A stretch of 64,000 nt of DNA from Rhizophagus clarus (GCA_015698045.1 BLAL01000228.1:1663001-1727000); one strand, 5' to 3'. Shown: positions 1 through 13,357, counted from the first letter of the stretch. Notes: generated from the letters alone by a model not told the origin. Program-made: numbers and translations.

Positions 1-1164
1 GTTTCGATTACCCCTGCATAAACGAGACATTTTTTAATTAATATTTTAACAAATCAATTTTCGTAATGATAAAAATTAACTGTTCGAAATATAAAATATT
101 ACTTTAAAGTATCAAAGGAGAGCGTGACGCAGAGGAAGAATCCTCCCTTAATTTTGATCGATCAAAATTTTAAAAAAATTCTTACACGAAATTTTTTTTT
201 TTTTTTTTTGCATTCAGTTTCTTGATGTTCTAAAAATATTTCGTCTAGTACTGCATATATTTACCCACAATTTAAGACCCGAGTGCTTTACTAGCTGCTT
301 TACTTGATACAAAAATTTCCATCTCTATCGCTATTAATACCCAACTAAATTCTTGTATTGTGCTTCCTCATATATTACCCAGTATCTCACTAAATACCCT
401 CCAGATGCTAAGTTGGTGCATTTTTATTTGTATTGATTGATATTTACAATTCTAGAATAAATCGATCGACACCATAGAAAACTTTTTTTACTACTTCAAG
501 AATAAGTGTTACTACTGTATTATTTTTAATGTTGTGTAAAAAAGAAGAAAGAACTGAACAGAATGGAAGACATTCTAAATAGGTGAACTTTGGGAACACA
601 GATTAATACTAAATAAAAATATGTATCACATATTTACGCTTGGCATTTTACTTTGTTATTTTTAGGTAAATTTTGTCATAGCAGTTTATCTTTGTCGTTT
701 GTCATTTAAAGAATATAAATAGGAATGTAATACCTGATAAGCAGTTTTAAGTTTCTTCCTATATATTATTCATCTTGTATTACTTACTCATGAATCGTTT
801 ATGTAAAACAACAATATGAAAAATTAATATTATTTAAAATATTTCTTTGTTTGAGAATTACTGTAATAAGAGAACAAAGTATTCTATACTTTATAGTGCC
901 GGATTAATAGTGCCTGATTAAAAAAAAAAAACTTACAAATTTATGGAAATTCACTATCATGCAGAATTGGATTTGGATAATGTATAATTGTTCGTATTGT
1001 CCGTACAAAAAAATAATTGGTCGATCTTAATTTCAATCGAGATGATTTTTCAAAAGTTTCTTTTTGTAGTGTTCAATTACACAACATTATTAATTGCGCC
1101 ATAATTTTTTAATTTGTTAAAAAAAACTTTTGCATTTTCAAAGTAATGTACACCAATGTATGTA
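1..1164. other. Intergenic AT-rich DNA, no gene seen
   Basis: I see no coding region, RNA gene or clear repeat here apart from homopolymer runs. It could hold distal 3' sequence of a gene lying to the left of the window. Confidence 0.5.
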
Positions 1165-1327
1165 TATGGGCGTGCGTCATTAGAAAAGGGGGAAATCGAC
1201 TTTTTTTTTTGTAATTTTGGTTATTAAGCTAATTTTGTGCACATGACCGAGATCAGCAAAGTGGTCCAATAAAATAAATTTTGAAAAAAAAGTCGATTTC
1301 CCCCTTTTCTACTGACGCACGCCCATA
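1165..1327. mobile_element. Short MITE with long terminal inverted repeats and TA duplication
   Basis: The first ~46 bases (starting TATGGGCGTGCGTCA) and the last ~46 bases are reverse complements with one mismatch. The element is about 163 bp and is flanked on both sides by TA. It carries no coding capacity, so it is a non-autonomous element. The TA duplication suggests the Tc1/mariner-like group, but the family was not identified. A 66-codon open frame across its right arm is incidental. Confidence 0.75.
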
Positions 1328-2297
1328 TATCGATATCAATCAATTGATCGATCAAAAAGAAAAGAAAAAAGGCTTTAAAATAAATTTAAAGGATTCAACG
1401 AAATTAGTTCGAAATCTGCGAATCACGTGGTTACAGGTTTGGGAATTACCGAACCGATCAGACCCTAATAGCAGGATTTAAAATATTTAATTCTGACCAA
1501 AATTTGGTTACATGTAATTTATGAGAAAAGAATGCTTAGTCAAATAGGAAGACCTATTCAAATAGATTTTAAAATTTCATGTAACTGGCCGAAATGGCTA
1601 GCATTAATGGCCAGATGGCGATAATCGCCGCTTCTCACGACTTGGGAGTTCGTTATCGTTATAACGAGGTCGGACGTAATACTGTATAAGGTTTGTTGAA
1701 GCGCAAATTGACAAAACTTTGGCGCATCATAAGAATTGATTTAATATCAATAGAAGTTTGCATACATTTAATTAAATGTCATAATAACAATCTCTTATTT
1801 AGACAAGAAGAATTAATAATTAATGTTCAGATAAAATAGATAAATTTATATATTTAAAAGCTTCTTTAAATTTAAGTACTTGAATTTAAATATTATTTTT
1901 GATATAATAATAATAAGCATATAACAAGAAGCATCCATCGAGATCATTTCACTCGAAATGACAGAAATTGTTCCGTAATATTTTTAATGAGACAAAAAAC
2001 CGACACAAATGTTTCAGTCCGTCTAGACGACTAGATGTTTATGTTCAATAAATATTTTTTAAGGAAATTCTTTGTTAAACATCAAATAACAAACACGCTA
2101 TATTATAAAAAAAAAAAAAAAATCGTTACAACATAAGGTACATTTACCATTACCCACACACTAAACTAAATTTTCTAATGTTTCTAATAATTATCTTCTA
2201 CTTTATATATATATACCCATTCTTGATTTTGATTTATCAATCTCCATCTGAACTACTACTCTAAGAAGAGGAGAAACCATCTCTATCGTCAACTTTC

Positions 2298-5200
2298 TTA
2301 TTCTTCTTTGTCTTCTTCTTCACTTATAATAGTTTCGGTGACAGTGGTGGTGGTGGTATCTCCATTTTTGTTTACAGTTTCCGTGTGTTCAGACTGTGTA
2401 GTGTTAGAATTTATTTCTTTAGAATTATCATTTACATCTTCTACATAATACGTAGTGGTAGTTGTGGTAATTTCTTCTTCTTCTTCAGTTTCTTCTTCTT
2501 CTCTAATAATTTCTTCTTCTTCAACAATTCGTTCTTCGGTAATTCGCTTTTCAGAAATATCACCAGCTAATAATCCTCCCCTGGTAATTCCCGCCTTTGT
2601 TGCTGCTATTTCGTTATCATTATTATTATCATTAACTTGAGTTTCACTCGATTTAGAAATATTACCAAGTTCTGTTACTCCATTTTGACGACCAGTTGTA
2701 GTTTCAGATGTAGGTATTCCACCACCCCTACCTTCTTCTATACTTTCTGTATCATCATTTGAATCATCAATTTTTTCATTTGTACTTGTCAAAGCTTTAG
2801 GAGGTCTATAAATGAACATTAAATAAATAAATGAAACAAATTTAAATAATAATATTATACACGATGATGATAACGCTAATATTGGTATGATTGCTGGTAT
2901 AGCTATATATCTTTGATATAACGAATAAATTATTAATTGTGGTAGATCCTCAATAAATGTTATAGCAATAATAGATATTAAAATTCTTTTTCTTCCTTCT
3001 TCTGTAAATCTTGCATTCAATTCATTATAACCTGCACATTTTGATGATACAACGTTCAACGCTTCTAAATCTATAAATGATAAGAGTGTAAACCCTAATG
3101 CGGTTCTTGAATTTTCCCTCCACCAATGTTCAGTAGCTTTTGAGTTATTTAATTGATTTTCAATGAGAAACCATGTTATTATTATATTGAAAAATATTGG
3201 TACGAAAACGAACACCCAACTATAATTTTATATGTTTGCAAAAAAAAAAAGAAAAAATATTTATGAATTAGAATATAATAAATATTATAGGAAAAAAACA
3301 AGAAGGGGAAAATACGCACCCGCAAAAGATGAACCATTTTAGATCTCTTCCGTGAACTGCTAATACTATAATATCTAATATAAAATCTACTAAAATAAAT
3401 GGGAACATGACAGTCGTAAGGAAATTTCTTCCCCTTTTGAACTTCTTACTCGAACAAAAGAATAATAATAGTAATAAAACTAATCCAATTACTACTCCAA
3501 TTAATATGTATTTATATCTATGCCATAAGGGAGCTATTTTAAATATTTATATACATATTAGTAATCATATCAAAATAATACATGAAATTTCCCCCTTCAC
3601 TCAAAAAATTATCTAGTAAACTTACGAGATTCCGGAGCTCCATATGTTGAATCTAAATCTTCTGTACGTGGTCCTATTGGTATAGATGAAGTACCTTTGG
3701 TTAAAACAGCTTTATCTAAACTGTTTCTTAACGAAGCAGAGCTTGGCTGATCTGGTATTTTGGTGTCTTTAATATCTACGCGTAACAAAATTTGATCATC
3801 ACGCGTGTCTCTTTTAAATTGATATCTCTCATATGGTATAAAAATACGTCCACTTTCAATCGCAAGCGCCTTTGAAATTTCATCAGACATTCCATTAACA
3901 TATGTTTTTCTATCATCTTTATTTTTCATTCCTAAATAATTTCTTGTTCCATCTGGAGTTAATAGAACGGATGCTCTCGCGTTACCTATTTAAGGACAAA
4001 AAAGAAGTTAATATTTCGATATCTTAAATTTATGATAATAATGATGATTAAAATAATTTACCTGGTTCATTCATTCCACTACCAGGTGCTAAAATAATTT
4101 TTTTTTTTTTTTGTGGTAAAAAAGACCAAAGTTAATTGATTATGCATTTTGTTAAATAAAAAATCAAAATCAAAAATATTTACCTGTTGAAACTTCCCAA
4201 GAACCACCAATTAAATTCTGTCCATTAACTTCAACAAAATCATCATCAATTACAATAATATATGTAGCATTTCCTCTATCAAAAACATAGTCTTCTAACA
4301 TAACTGTGACTACTGCTCCATTTATTGTAACATTATTTGCGGTTTCAGTTGGGGATGGTATTGCGGGTATTCTGGTTCTAATGAAATCATCACTTATTCC
4401 ATCCAGATTCTTTTGACTAATTGTAACATAACCTGTTGATGCTTCAATGTTGTTCATTACATATACTATTGTAATTTGATTAAGACCCGGTTTTATTGTT
4501 GCATTTCTTTCTGGTACTGTTGATAATATTGAGTATGAGCCATATCCTGCATCTCCTTGAACTAAAAAAAAAAAAAAATTTTTTTTTTTTTGATTAATTT
4601 TTTTAATTTATTTTAATTATTTTAATAAAATATATTCTCTTACTTGTTGAATATGTTGTCAAAGCAGTTGAATAAACACTAGTCCATTGGCTTGGAGCAG
4701 CGGGATTGCTATCAGCTATAGCCCAAACGGTATTATCAGAATTTATTCCAAAAACTTTTTTAGTATAAGTATAATTAGTGGGTAATTGCCAAGTATTATT
4801 GTATATTCCATCGTTACTATACGCAAACCCATTTATATTTCCATCTACTATAGTAGTAGTAACAAAAACATATCCACCTTTATAAAGATTCCTAACATCA
4901 TATAATTGATTACTACCATCAGCCAATTGGCTCACAGAAAACATTTGGGAATCCAATACAGCTCCTTTTGATGTGAAGTCAACATTTACAAACGGTTTTT
5001 CGGCAGTTTCGAAATATAATATACAACTATATCCATATAATTGATACGCAATATTACCTCTCGGTATACTGATTAGATTAGTGACTACATTTGCCTCGGC
5101 AGGTTGCGAATAAATAACATAAGTTCCTTTAGTTTGTCCATCATTTGTTATAAAATTTGCTGTTACTACCCATTGTGGTAGTGTTCCTTGTGTATTACTA

Positions 5201-7486
5201 TAATATCCTGTTAATATTCCATAACCTCTTTCTTCTGTTGAGAATATATTTGTTAAATTGTAATTTATAATATTTCCTATCTCTCCGCTGTATTTTTCTC
5301 TTATCGTGCCATCAATAATACTCCTAGATTATTTAAAGAAAAATGTTAAATTATTTCATAGTGTGTGTTTTCTTTTTGAAAATTATTTCGGACTTACGGT
5401 GCTGAATAAGATATCCATTCGATCGTTGCAGTTTCCTGTATATAACAAGTATACAAAAATCCACCATCATCATATGAACTTTTGATAATTTTAGGATTCG
5501 TACATGAACCATTAAAATCATTAAAAATTGTCAAACTATGAAAATAAATCAATAAATCGTTAGTTAAAAAATAGTTGGTAAAATTTAATGAAAAAATTAA
5601 CCGAGCGATACTTACTTTTTTGTTACGCCATTAAGATCTATAACTCTACCACATAATTCATTTGACGTAGGTATATTACAGTAATACGTAAAAAAAACAT
5701 ATCCTTTTGATATTGCATATATGTTAATATCATCTAATATACTATTTGTAGGAGGTATTGCTGGTAAAGGTACTGGTCCACCCGGTGCTCCTGGTGCTGG
5801 CCCTCCTCCAGGTGCTCCAGGTGCTCCTGGTGCTGGCGCTCCTCCAGGTGCTCCTGGTGCTGGTGCTCCTCCTGGTGCTCCTGGTGCTGGCGTTCCTCCA
5901 GGTGCTCCTGGTGCTGGCACTCCTTGTCCTCCTCCCGGAGCTCCTGGTGCTGGCGCTCCTCCCGGTGCTCCTGGTGCTGGCGCTCCTCCAGGTGCTCCTG
6001 GTGCTGGCACTCCTTGTCCTCCTCCCGGTGCTCCTGGTGCTGGCACTCCTTGTCCTCCTCCCGGAGCTCCTGGTGCTGGCACTCCTTGTCCTCCTCCCGG
6101 AGCTCCTGGTGCTGGCGCTCCTTGTCCTCCTCCCGGTGCTCCTGGTGCTGGCGCTCCTCCCGGTGCTCCTGGTACTGGCGCTCCTTGTCCTCCTCCCGGT
6201 GCTCCTGGTGCTGGCACTCCTTGTCCTCCTCCTGGAGCTCCTGGTGCTGGAGCTCCTTGTCCTCCTCCCGGTGCTCCTGGTGCTGGCGCTCCTTGTCCTC
6301 CTCCTGGAGCTCCTGGTGCTGGAGCTCCTTGTCCTCCTCCTGGTGCTGGCGCTCCTTGTCCTCCTCCTGGCGCTCCCTGTCCTCCCCCTTGTCCTCCTGG
6401 CACTCCTGGTGCTGGCGCTCCGGGTCCATTATTGTTGTTATTGTTGTTACCTCCTCCATTGGGACCTCCATTATTGTTGTTATTGTTGTTACCTCCTCCA
6501 TTGGGGCCGCCATTATTGTTATTGTTGTTGCCTCCTCCATTGGGACCTCCATTATTGTTGTTATTGTTGTTGCCGCCTCCATTGGGGCCGCCATTATTGT
6601 TATTGTTGTTGCCTCCTCCATTGGGACCTCCATTATTGTTGTTATTGTTGTTACCTCCTCCATTGGGACCTCCATTATTGTTGTTATTGTTATTGCCTCC
6701 TCCATTGGGACCTCCATTATTGTTGTTATTGTTGTTACCTCCACCGCCATTATTGTTATTGTTGTTACCTCCTCCGTTGGGACTTCCATTATTGTTATTA
6801 CCTCCATTATTGTTACCTCCATTATTGTTATTACCTCCATTATTGTTATTACCTCCATTATTATTATTACCTCCATTATTGTTATTGCCTCCATTATTGT
6901 TATTACCTCCATTATTGTTATTACCTCCATTATTGTTGTTGCCTCCACTATTGTTGTTACCCCCATTATTGTTGTTACCTCCATTATTGTTATTACCTCC
7001 ACTGTTATTGGGACCTCCACTGTTGTTGTTACCTCCACTATTATCGTTATTATTATTACTATTATTATTATTATTATTATTATCATTATTATTGTGCGAA
7101 TTATGATCGTTGCAATTATACCATCTCTTCCAACAATGGTCATGATGATCGTTTTTATGAAATGAGGTACCAGTTAGTGGATTGATTTTACAAAAATTTT
7201 CTGAAGGTATGTCACTAAGATCTAATTTTTGTACATTACCATCAGGTCTTACAAATCTTAAATATAATGTTGGTGAATAACAAGTATCTATTTGTAATGG
7301 TTTAACAAAACGAAGAACCAGACTACCATCGGTAAATGAATCACCTTCAAGTATTATTAAATTTGGTTCTGTTTCCTGATATACTATTTCAGAAATTGAA
7401 TTTGTTACATCTATTATAAGAAATAGTAAAATAAACGTTAATAATAATAATTTTGGGGGACCTCGTTCCTTATAATTATACATCAT
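2298..7486 (-). CDS. Large secreted/membrane protein with Asn-Gly and Pro-Gly-Ala-Gln repeats, 8 exons
   Basis: My model joins exons 7486-5616, 5535-5398, 5323-4644, 4561-4184, 4088-4062 (a 27-nt microexon), 3985-3626, 3533-3320 and 3219-2298. The total is 4590 nt (1529 aa) with GT-AG introns throughout. The protein starts with a signal peptide (residues ~10-30), then a short folded region. A low-complexity Asn/Gly stretch follows (~127-375), then collagen-like GAPGGGQ/APGAPGG repeats (~376-575), and a large ectodomain rich in Thr/Tyr/Asn. Several membrane segments begin near residue 1160, the last preceded by a conserved-looking '[15 protein letters not shown]' helix. The cytoplasmic tail is Glu/Thr-rich. 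The architecture suggests a cell-surface or wall-anchored protein, perhaps a sensor. The family is not recognised. All other long open frames over 5.7-7.2 kb are shadows of the repeats. Confidence 0.8.
5730..6425 (-). repeat. Coding minisatellite, Pro-Gly-Ala-Gln repeats
   Basis: GC-rich tandem units of roughly 18-36 bp inside exon 1 of the large surface-protein gene encode [16 protein letters not shown] repeats. The base composition contrasts sharply with the AT-rich surroundings. Unit order is irregular, which suggests recurrent expansion and contraction. Confidence 0.85.
6426..7090 (-). repeat. Coding minisatellite, Asn-Gly repeats
   Basis: There are two adjacent sub-arrays. One of ~33-45-bp units encodes [13 protein letters not shown] (6426-6790). 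The other, of 15-18-bp units, encodes GGNNNN (6790-7090). Both lie in frame within exon 1 of the surface-protein gene and lengthen its extracellular region. Confidence 0.85.
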
Positions 7487-9774
7487 CTTTGATGATCATA
7501 TTATAACCGCTAAATAAAATATATATATTTTTTTTTCTTTTCTTTTCTTTTTCGAATATAATCTATTATTATATAAAGAAAACGTTAAACCTCGAAATAT
7601 CGAGGAAATTTCGATTTTTTTTTTTTTTTTGTTTTTTTTTTTTATATCTATTTATATTATAATATTGAGTTATCGAATTTTTTTTTTTTTTTTTTTGAAT
7701 TAAAAAAAAAAACGTTACGTATCTTATTTGTCTTTATTTATTATTTGTTTTTATATTATACTCGGGGTGAAAAAAAAAGAAAAGAAAAAAAAAAGGAAAT
7801 GGAAAACCGAAAAAGTTTTCGAAACAAAATCGAGAACTTTATCGGAAAAAAATGAGGAATTCATAGCTTTTATATGACTTGCTTCAATGCGACGATTGTT
7901 ACTTCCGAGTATTAACTTAAAAGGTTATTCGGAAGTACAAAAAGATTTTTTTTTGTATTAAAAAAGCTACCCGCATAGATAATTTCGGATAATATTTTTA
8001 ACAAAATTACTATTTTAAAAAAAGAACTGTATAACAATATAAATAAGTTTTATTTTGGCAAAAATAAAATTGAACCTTGCTATAATTAAAAGATGATCAG
8101 CTTATCGCGTTTCATTGTAATCGGATAATAAATAAGCAACGTTTAAGTAATTACTTAATCCATGACTTATTTTACATTGTCGCTGTCGCTATTAAAATAA
8201 ATTAACAGTTTAAAATCATAAATTAATACGATTAAAATTAAAAGAAAGATAATTAAGGGATATTAATATATATATGTATATACATATAATATAATATAAA
8301 TTTGCTACATAAAGTCCGTTAAAAAATCGGTTAATTTGTCAATTAATTTGTTTATCTAGTCGGTCAATTTGTCGATCCAACAAAGATAATTTTACTTTTA
8401 ATTAATAAAATAAAAAACGGGTTAAGCGGGAGAAAATTTGTAAAGTTTAAGCCACTATCGTGATTTTCTTTCCTCCTTTCAAAAATCTTCCGTTATGGCG
8501 CCTTCTAACTTGAACCTTTCTATAAAAAGTAATCGTAAATAAAACAATCATTTATGGTTTGATTAATTCTATTCTGCATATGATGAATTTGGAAGTATGA
8601 TTCTTGAACCATGCATAAAATAATTGTTTTTTTTCTTTATATGATAACATTGTAGATTGAAATTTTAAATTATTGTGACGCAATTGAACACCCGTTGTAC
8701 CCCGAAAGGTTTTTTTTTGTTCTCAATATGGATTTCATATTCTATTATTAATTAAATCAAAATGATAATATTCAGAGGAAATTGACTTTATCAATTAAAA
8801 GTTACTAAACTTGGGAAAATTCAATCTGTCTTTTAGTACTGTTATATGCACATTTTATTTATAAACATCCCTGAATTTCCAGTTTCAGCTTGTATCACGT
8901 TACTTCCCTATTTCTATGAATAAATAAATTTATTAAAAAAAACTTGGCGCATTATTAAAAATTTTGTTTCTGCGCCACGGACATTTTCTTTACGCTTTTT
9001 AATTCACGTTCAATTCTTATTGCTGGCGTAATTGCATTTCACATTTTACTTAATAAAGTTAAATATCTAATCAATCGCTTCGCCTTTAACCAATCTAAAC
9101 CTGGACGATTCCGACTTCCGCTTAGCAAAGCCATCTCAAATATAAAACATTTTTATGCAATATAATTAATTTTAAATTTCACGTTTTTCCCTTAATATTT
9201 TGTAAACAAAACCGGAATAACAATATATTTTTTTCCCGATATGTTAAATTTATGAGATTACAAAGTAAAATAAACATAATAAACATTATTTTGTGGATCA
9301 GGATCCTCGCTCCTATGGCAAAGAATTTTTCGATTCTTTAGATTTTTTTTTTTTTTCTTTTTTTTTTTACAGCATTCAACCTTTCCCTTTCTGCTCTCGT
9401 CGTCTTTCTTGTTTTACTTTTTAAGGAAAGTCAGTCATTGTAGCTTGTGACAATGGGAATTTGTTAAAAAATTTATATTACCAAATTATTGTTGCCGTCC
9501 TTTAATTGATGTAGTTGTAATACAATAAACGTAATTGGATGTAATACAAAGTATAGAAATGCATAAACCCGAAGCCATTTTTAACTAATGACAATAATAA
9601 TTCTAACTTTAGTAATTTCAATGTTTAATAATTTTGGTAATATAAGTTTTGAGACAGAAAATTAATAGAATATATGAAAAGTAATTTTTTTTTTTCAAAT
9701 GGTGAACTGTTGTTTATGTAGAATATAACATTTTATTATTAAATTTTTAAATTTTACAGGTTTAATCTATTTAT
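7487..9774. other. Gene-poor AT-rich region upstream of the surface-protein gene
   Basis: Only long homopolymer A/T runs and AT-rich sequence are visible. Promoter elements for the minus-strand gene should lie just above 7486, but no specific motif can be named. I see no RNA gene or paired repeat. Confidence 0.4.
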
Positions 9775-10155
9775 TTGCTAAAATCACAATTAAAATATTG
9801 GTTGCTTGATAGAAAATCTTTCTTGACTTATACAATTAGTTATAATGTCGCACCAAATTGTAAAAAGTATTTGGATATTGGGTCAATCAAATGTTTTTAT
9901 CCAAATGTGACTCCTTCTCCATTTCTTCATCAATCGTGGAAAGATGAAATAGAACTCGTTGGAGGACACGTTGAATGGATTATCCAGGACCGATTGGATT
10001 ATGTATCATCATCAAAGAGTTTGTTTACGTTAAACTTCAATAACTTCATCTATCGACGCAGTAGACATGAGACTTGCCATTATTCGACACGCCTCGACGA
10101 GATGAATTCAATGAGTTGTATATACGATAAATCGTCTCGAAATTCCGACATTTAA
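9760..10155 (+). other. Open frame of uncertain status (possible gene relic)
   Basis: About 126 codons are open from 9775 to a TAA at 10155. No ATG begins the frame: the first codon is TTG, and an in-frame TAA lies just upstream. A TTTACAG acceptor-like site sits at ~9753-9759, but the stop separates it from the open stretch. The peptide has mixed composition, not low complexity, and no family is recognised. It may be an exon relic or chance. Confidence 0.2.
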
Positions 10156-11412
10156 AACTTGAAAATATAATGAGAAGCGTGTCGGATGTTAACAATTTCG
10201 TGTCTCAATCATCAGTGAATGTTAACTTTTTAAAATTTAGCCCTAGTAATTTAAAAAAAAACTTACCGGTGAATTTATTATCCTTACCATTATTTGTGTA
10301 TGATAAGGTGTGTTCTTGATGATGAAAGAAATAATAGTGATCTATCTTCGATTTTGCACTTAGATTCTTCGAGTTCTAATTTATATAAGTAAATCGATTA
10401 CAAGTGCATAAAGCCTACTTTGTTTTATAATTTTATCTAACTAAAAAAACATTTTGAATGACCAACCCTAAGAGGAGAAAACGATCAAACTTATTCGTAC
10501 CAAAACACACTGAACCGCATTGATGCTTTAGATTTGCGCCTAAAATATTCACTTGCTCCTAATACCGGTCTTTAGCATTAATAAAAATTTTATGCATTCA
10601 TTGTCATTTCTATCTAATCTATAAAAGTTAGGCCAAACTTATTAAAACACGAACAAAGAAATCCGATTCTAAAAGAGGTAATGTTACATCTTAGATGATC
10701 CATCTACCACTCTAAAATCAAGAGATTATCCTTAAGAATTGTCGATATGTCGCTGCATGCAATTTGAAGAAACTAAACCAAACTTCATTTAGCAAGATAT
10801 TCTTTTGTAAAGTGTGATTCTAAAAATAATTGTATTTTGTTTATTCATTTTCACGCTGAATTATTTTTGGTTTTCTTTTAGAATCAAAGTAAGCCCAACT
10901 ACATTTGAGAGAGAAATTTTAAAAATAACGTTCTAATAAAATTTAGTTTATTGTGATATTTTTAAATTTGAAACGAGGACCATTTATTCCGATCTTAATA
11001 CCTGATTAGGAGATGCCTTTCATTTTTTTCATCCGTAAACCAACTTTGAATTGCAAATTTTTGGACACTATGAATAAATAATAAAAAAAAAAAATCTTTG
11101 TAATCAATGTTAAGATGATGAGCAAAAGTATTTTCCATTATTCCATTTATGAACAAAATAGTTTGATAACGTATAATATTATTATTTGTTTTTCATTGGT
11201 TATTCTCATTCTTTATAATTTTGTACAAGTCCAGAATTTTGCCACACTTTATTTTTTTAGGATCAAAAATTGTTCAAAATAATAAGCTTTATAAACCATA
11301 TACAAAATCTTATATCTATTCACTTTAATAAAAAATGGAATTTATTCATATAACCTAATAACGAATTGCTTTGCTGTACTGGGCAATTTCTTTGCCGAGC
11401 TGTACAACAAAC

Positions 11413-11550
11413 TACAGTAACACCCCCTCTATAAGTGCACATATTATGTAAATTCTCTCTATGTGCACGGTACACTTGAGTCCCAACTTATAAGAGCCCT
11501 TAATATTTTATTCTCTATAAATGCACTCCCTCTCTAAGTGCATATTTTGC
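11413..11550 (+). repeat. Four-fold CTCTATAAGTGCA-like motif, possible pogo/Tigger-type relic
   Basis: The motif CTCT(A/C)TAAGTGCA and close variants occur at ~11429, 11455, 11511 and 11531. The first follows CAGTAACACCCCC, which resembles pogo/Tigger-type transposon ends (CAGT...CTCTATAAGT). No matching inverted end was found to the right beyond a GGGGGGTGCAC at ~11575, so this is at most a decayed or partial element. Confidence 0.35.
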
Positions 11551-11827
11551 TATTTTTTTACTATGGACCCAAAAAGGGGGGTGCACACGTGATGTGAACT
11601 AAAATTAAACGCGTGGTATCGATAAATAATCATTACATCATTAAGTTAATAGTCATTATTTTTTAGCTTTCTCCATTTGGCGAAAATACTATTAGTTTGA
11701 CTCGTGTTTGAGGTTACACTTAATTGGTTTATTCAAATCATGAATTCATGATTATCATCCAACTTATACAAAGATTAAACAAAGGTTAACGTTTGGTTTT
11801 TGCTATCCTTTTTTTTTTTATGAAAAT

Positions 11828-13150
11828 ATGTCAAAGTTTTCAAAAATATATTTTGTAGATAGTAAAGTGATATATGGCAGGTTTCAAAGTTATGTGAAAA
11901 CCAAATTTCATTTAAAATACTCTGTTCTTGGATTTTTACAATCCCGAAAATTTACAAAACTCGCGTCCATTAATGGTAATTTAGATGATTGTTTGCATGA
12001 TGAAACACCATCATTTTCCATGAAACCAAAAAAGCAATATTCAAAGGAAAGTTTCGTTATATTGTTTAAAAAGTGTAATAATATAATACAACTTGAGAAT
12101 TTAGTGAATCGACTTTTTCATAAACACCACATTCCACATCCACACACAATTAAAGAAGCGTTTAAGGCATGTTCAAGATTAATCCTTGATGAACAAAATA
12201 AGATTCCATTAAATGATTTTTCAGTGAACTTAGTAAATGAAGATATGTCAAAATATTGGATAGATATACCATCAAATACACATACGACAACGGATGATGT
12301 AATAAAAGTTGCGAATCAAATTATCGAAAAATTGGATCAGAATTGTAAGACAACCTACGTTTATAATTCGTATATTTTGGTATGTGGAATAGCAAAAAGA
12401 ACTGATCTTGCATTTGCTGCTTATAATGAGATGTTGAAAACTTTCATTAGATTAGATATTGGAACTTATAAATCATTGATTTTTGCGTACGCCAATAAAT
12501 CGGATTTGGATCAAGCTTTTAATATAATAGACTCTTCAATAGATTCAATATTTTTCTCTTTGAAATCAAAAGTTTGGGTAAAAACAACGATACATTTAGG
12601 AATTGGTGCGCTTATTGCCAAATGGCTTACATTTGGTCTTGCAACTGTTGTACAAGATATTAATTCTTTAGCTGTGACTGGAATCGGATTAAGCGCTTTC
12701 TTGAGTATGAGATATGCAATGCATACTATATTTAAAGATACTACAAATTTAGAAATTGATGATAATGATTTTGACATATCTTCTGACTTAAAATTGAGTA
12801 AAATGAGACCAAAAGAAATTCGAAAATACATGTATACTTATTTGTTGAGTTGTTTGTTAAGAAATGGGAAATTTAATGAGGCTTTAATTGTTCTTCATCA
12901 AATGGCTAATAATGAAATTCCTTTAGATATAATATCATTTAATAAAATAATTGCTAATTTATGTCGTGCACGAAATTCATCCGCTGCTCTTGAAACGGTT
13001 ATTAAATTTCAAGAACATGGTTTTCGACCAACTAAACAAACATTTCAACCGATCATCCATTCTTTTATGAACCATGGTTGTAATGAAGGAATGAGAGAAT
13101 CACTTTATAATTTAATGAATGATAATAACGTTTCTTTTCCAAACTCTTAA
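11828..13150 (+). CDS. PPR-like (pentatricopeptide) protein, probably mitochondrial
   Basis: This single-exon gene encodes 440 aa. Helical-hairpin repeats of PPR type are visible at residues ~177-235 (VYNSYILVCG... AYNEML... TYKSLIFAYANKSDLDQAFNII) and again at ~337-425 (LLSCLLRNGKFNEALIVLHQM, FNKIIANLCRARNSSAALE). A hydrophobic stretch at ~252-298 separates them and could be one or two membrane helices. The basic, acid-poor N terminus fits a mitochondrial targeting peptide. PPR proteins of this kind bind organellar RNA. Here the membrane-like insert suggests inner-membrane tethering, which is inference. The gene is convergent with COG5, whose stop lies 207 bp away. An out-of-frame ATG just upstream argues for the start chosen. 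Confidence 0.75.
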   Translation: MSKFSKIYFVDSKVIYGRFQSYVKTKFHLKYSVLGFLQSRKFTKLASINGNLDDCLHDETPSFSMKPKKQYSKESFVILFKKCNNIIQLENLVNRLFHKHHIPHPHTIKEAFKACSRLILDEQNKIPLNDFSVNLVNEDMSKYWIDIPSNTHTTTDDVIKVANQIIEKLDQNCKTTYVYNSYILVCGIAKRTDLAFAAYNEMLKTFIRLDIGTYKSLIFAYANKSDLDQAFNIIDSSIDSIFFSLKSKVWVKTTIHLGIGALIAKWLTFGLATVVQDINSLAVTGIGLSAFLSMRYAMHTIFKDTTNLEIDDNDFDISSDLKLSKMRPKEIRKYMYTYLLSCLLRNGKFNEALIVLHQMANNEIPLDIISFNKIIANLCRARNSSAALETVIKFQEHGFRPTKQTFQPIIHSFMNHGCNEGMRESLYNLMNDNNVSFPNS

Positions 13151-13357
13151 TACTGTAATATGTAATATAATTTTCATTTTAAGGAGTTACTGATTTTCTT
13201 AAATTTTTACATCATCAGAAATCTTAAATTTAGTATATTTGATATTAAACCAATTATAGACTTTTGGGGCGTCGTTAAAACAAATTCAATTCATTAAATA
13301 TTATAAAAACTAAAATTATTATTATTATTATATTATTATTTTGAGAGTCATATGTAA

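Noticed and set aside
1281..1481. 66-codon frame at the right end of the MITE
   Set aside because: Begins inside the inverted repeat without a proper start; composition is not gene-like.
5721..7185. Three long plus-strand open frames (~410-475 codons) and a second minus-strand frame of ~470 codons opposite the surface-protein repeats
   Set aside because: They arise because the GC-rich and GGTNNN-type minisatellites lack stops in most frames. Their products are pure Leu/Pro, Cys/Tyr or Ser/Ile repeats, and only one minus-strand frame continues through spliced exons to a sensible protein.
12511..12831. Minus-strand frame of 106 codons
   Set aside because: Antisense shadow of the PPR-like gene.
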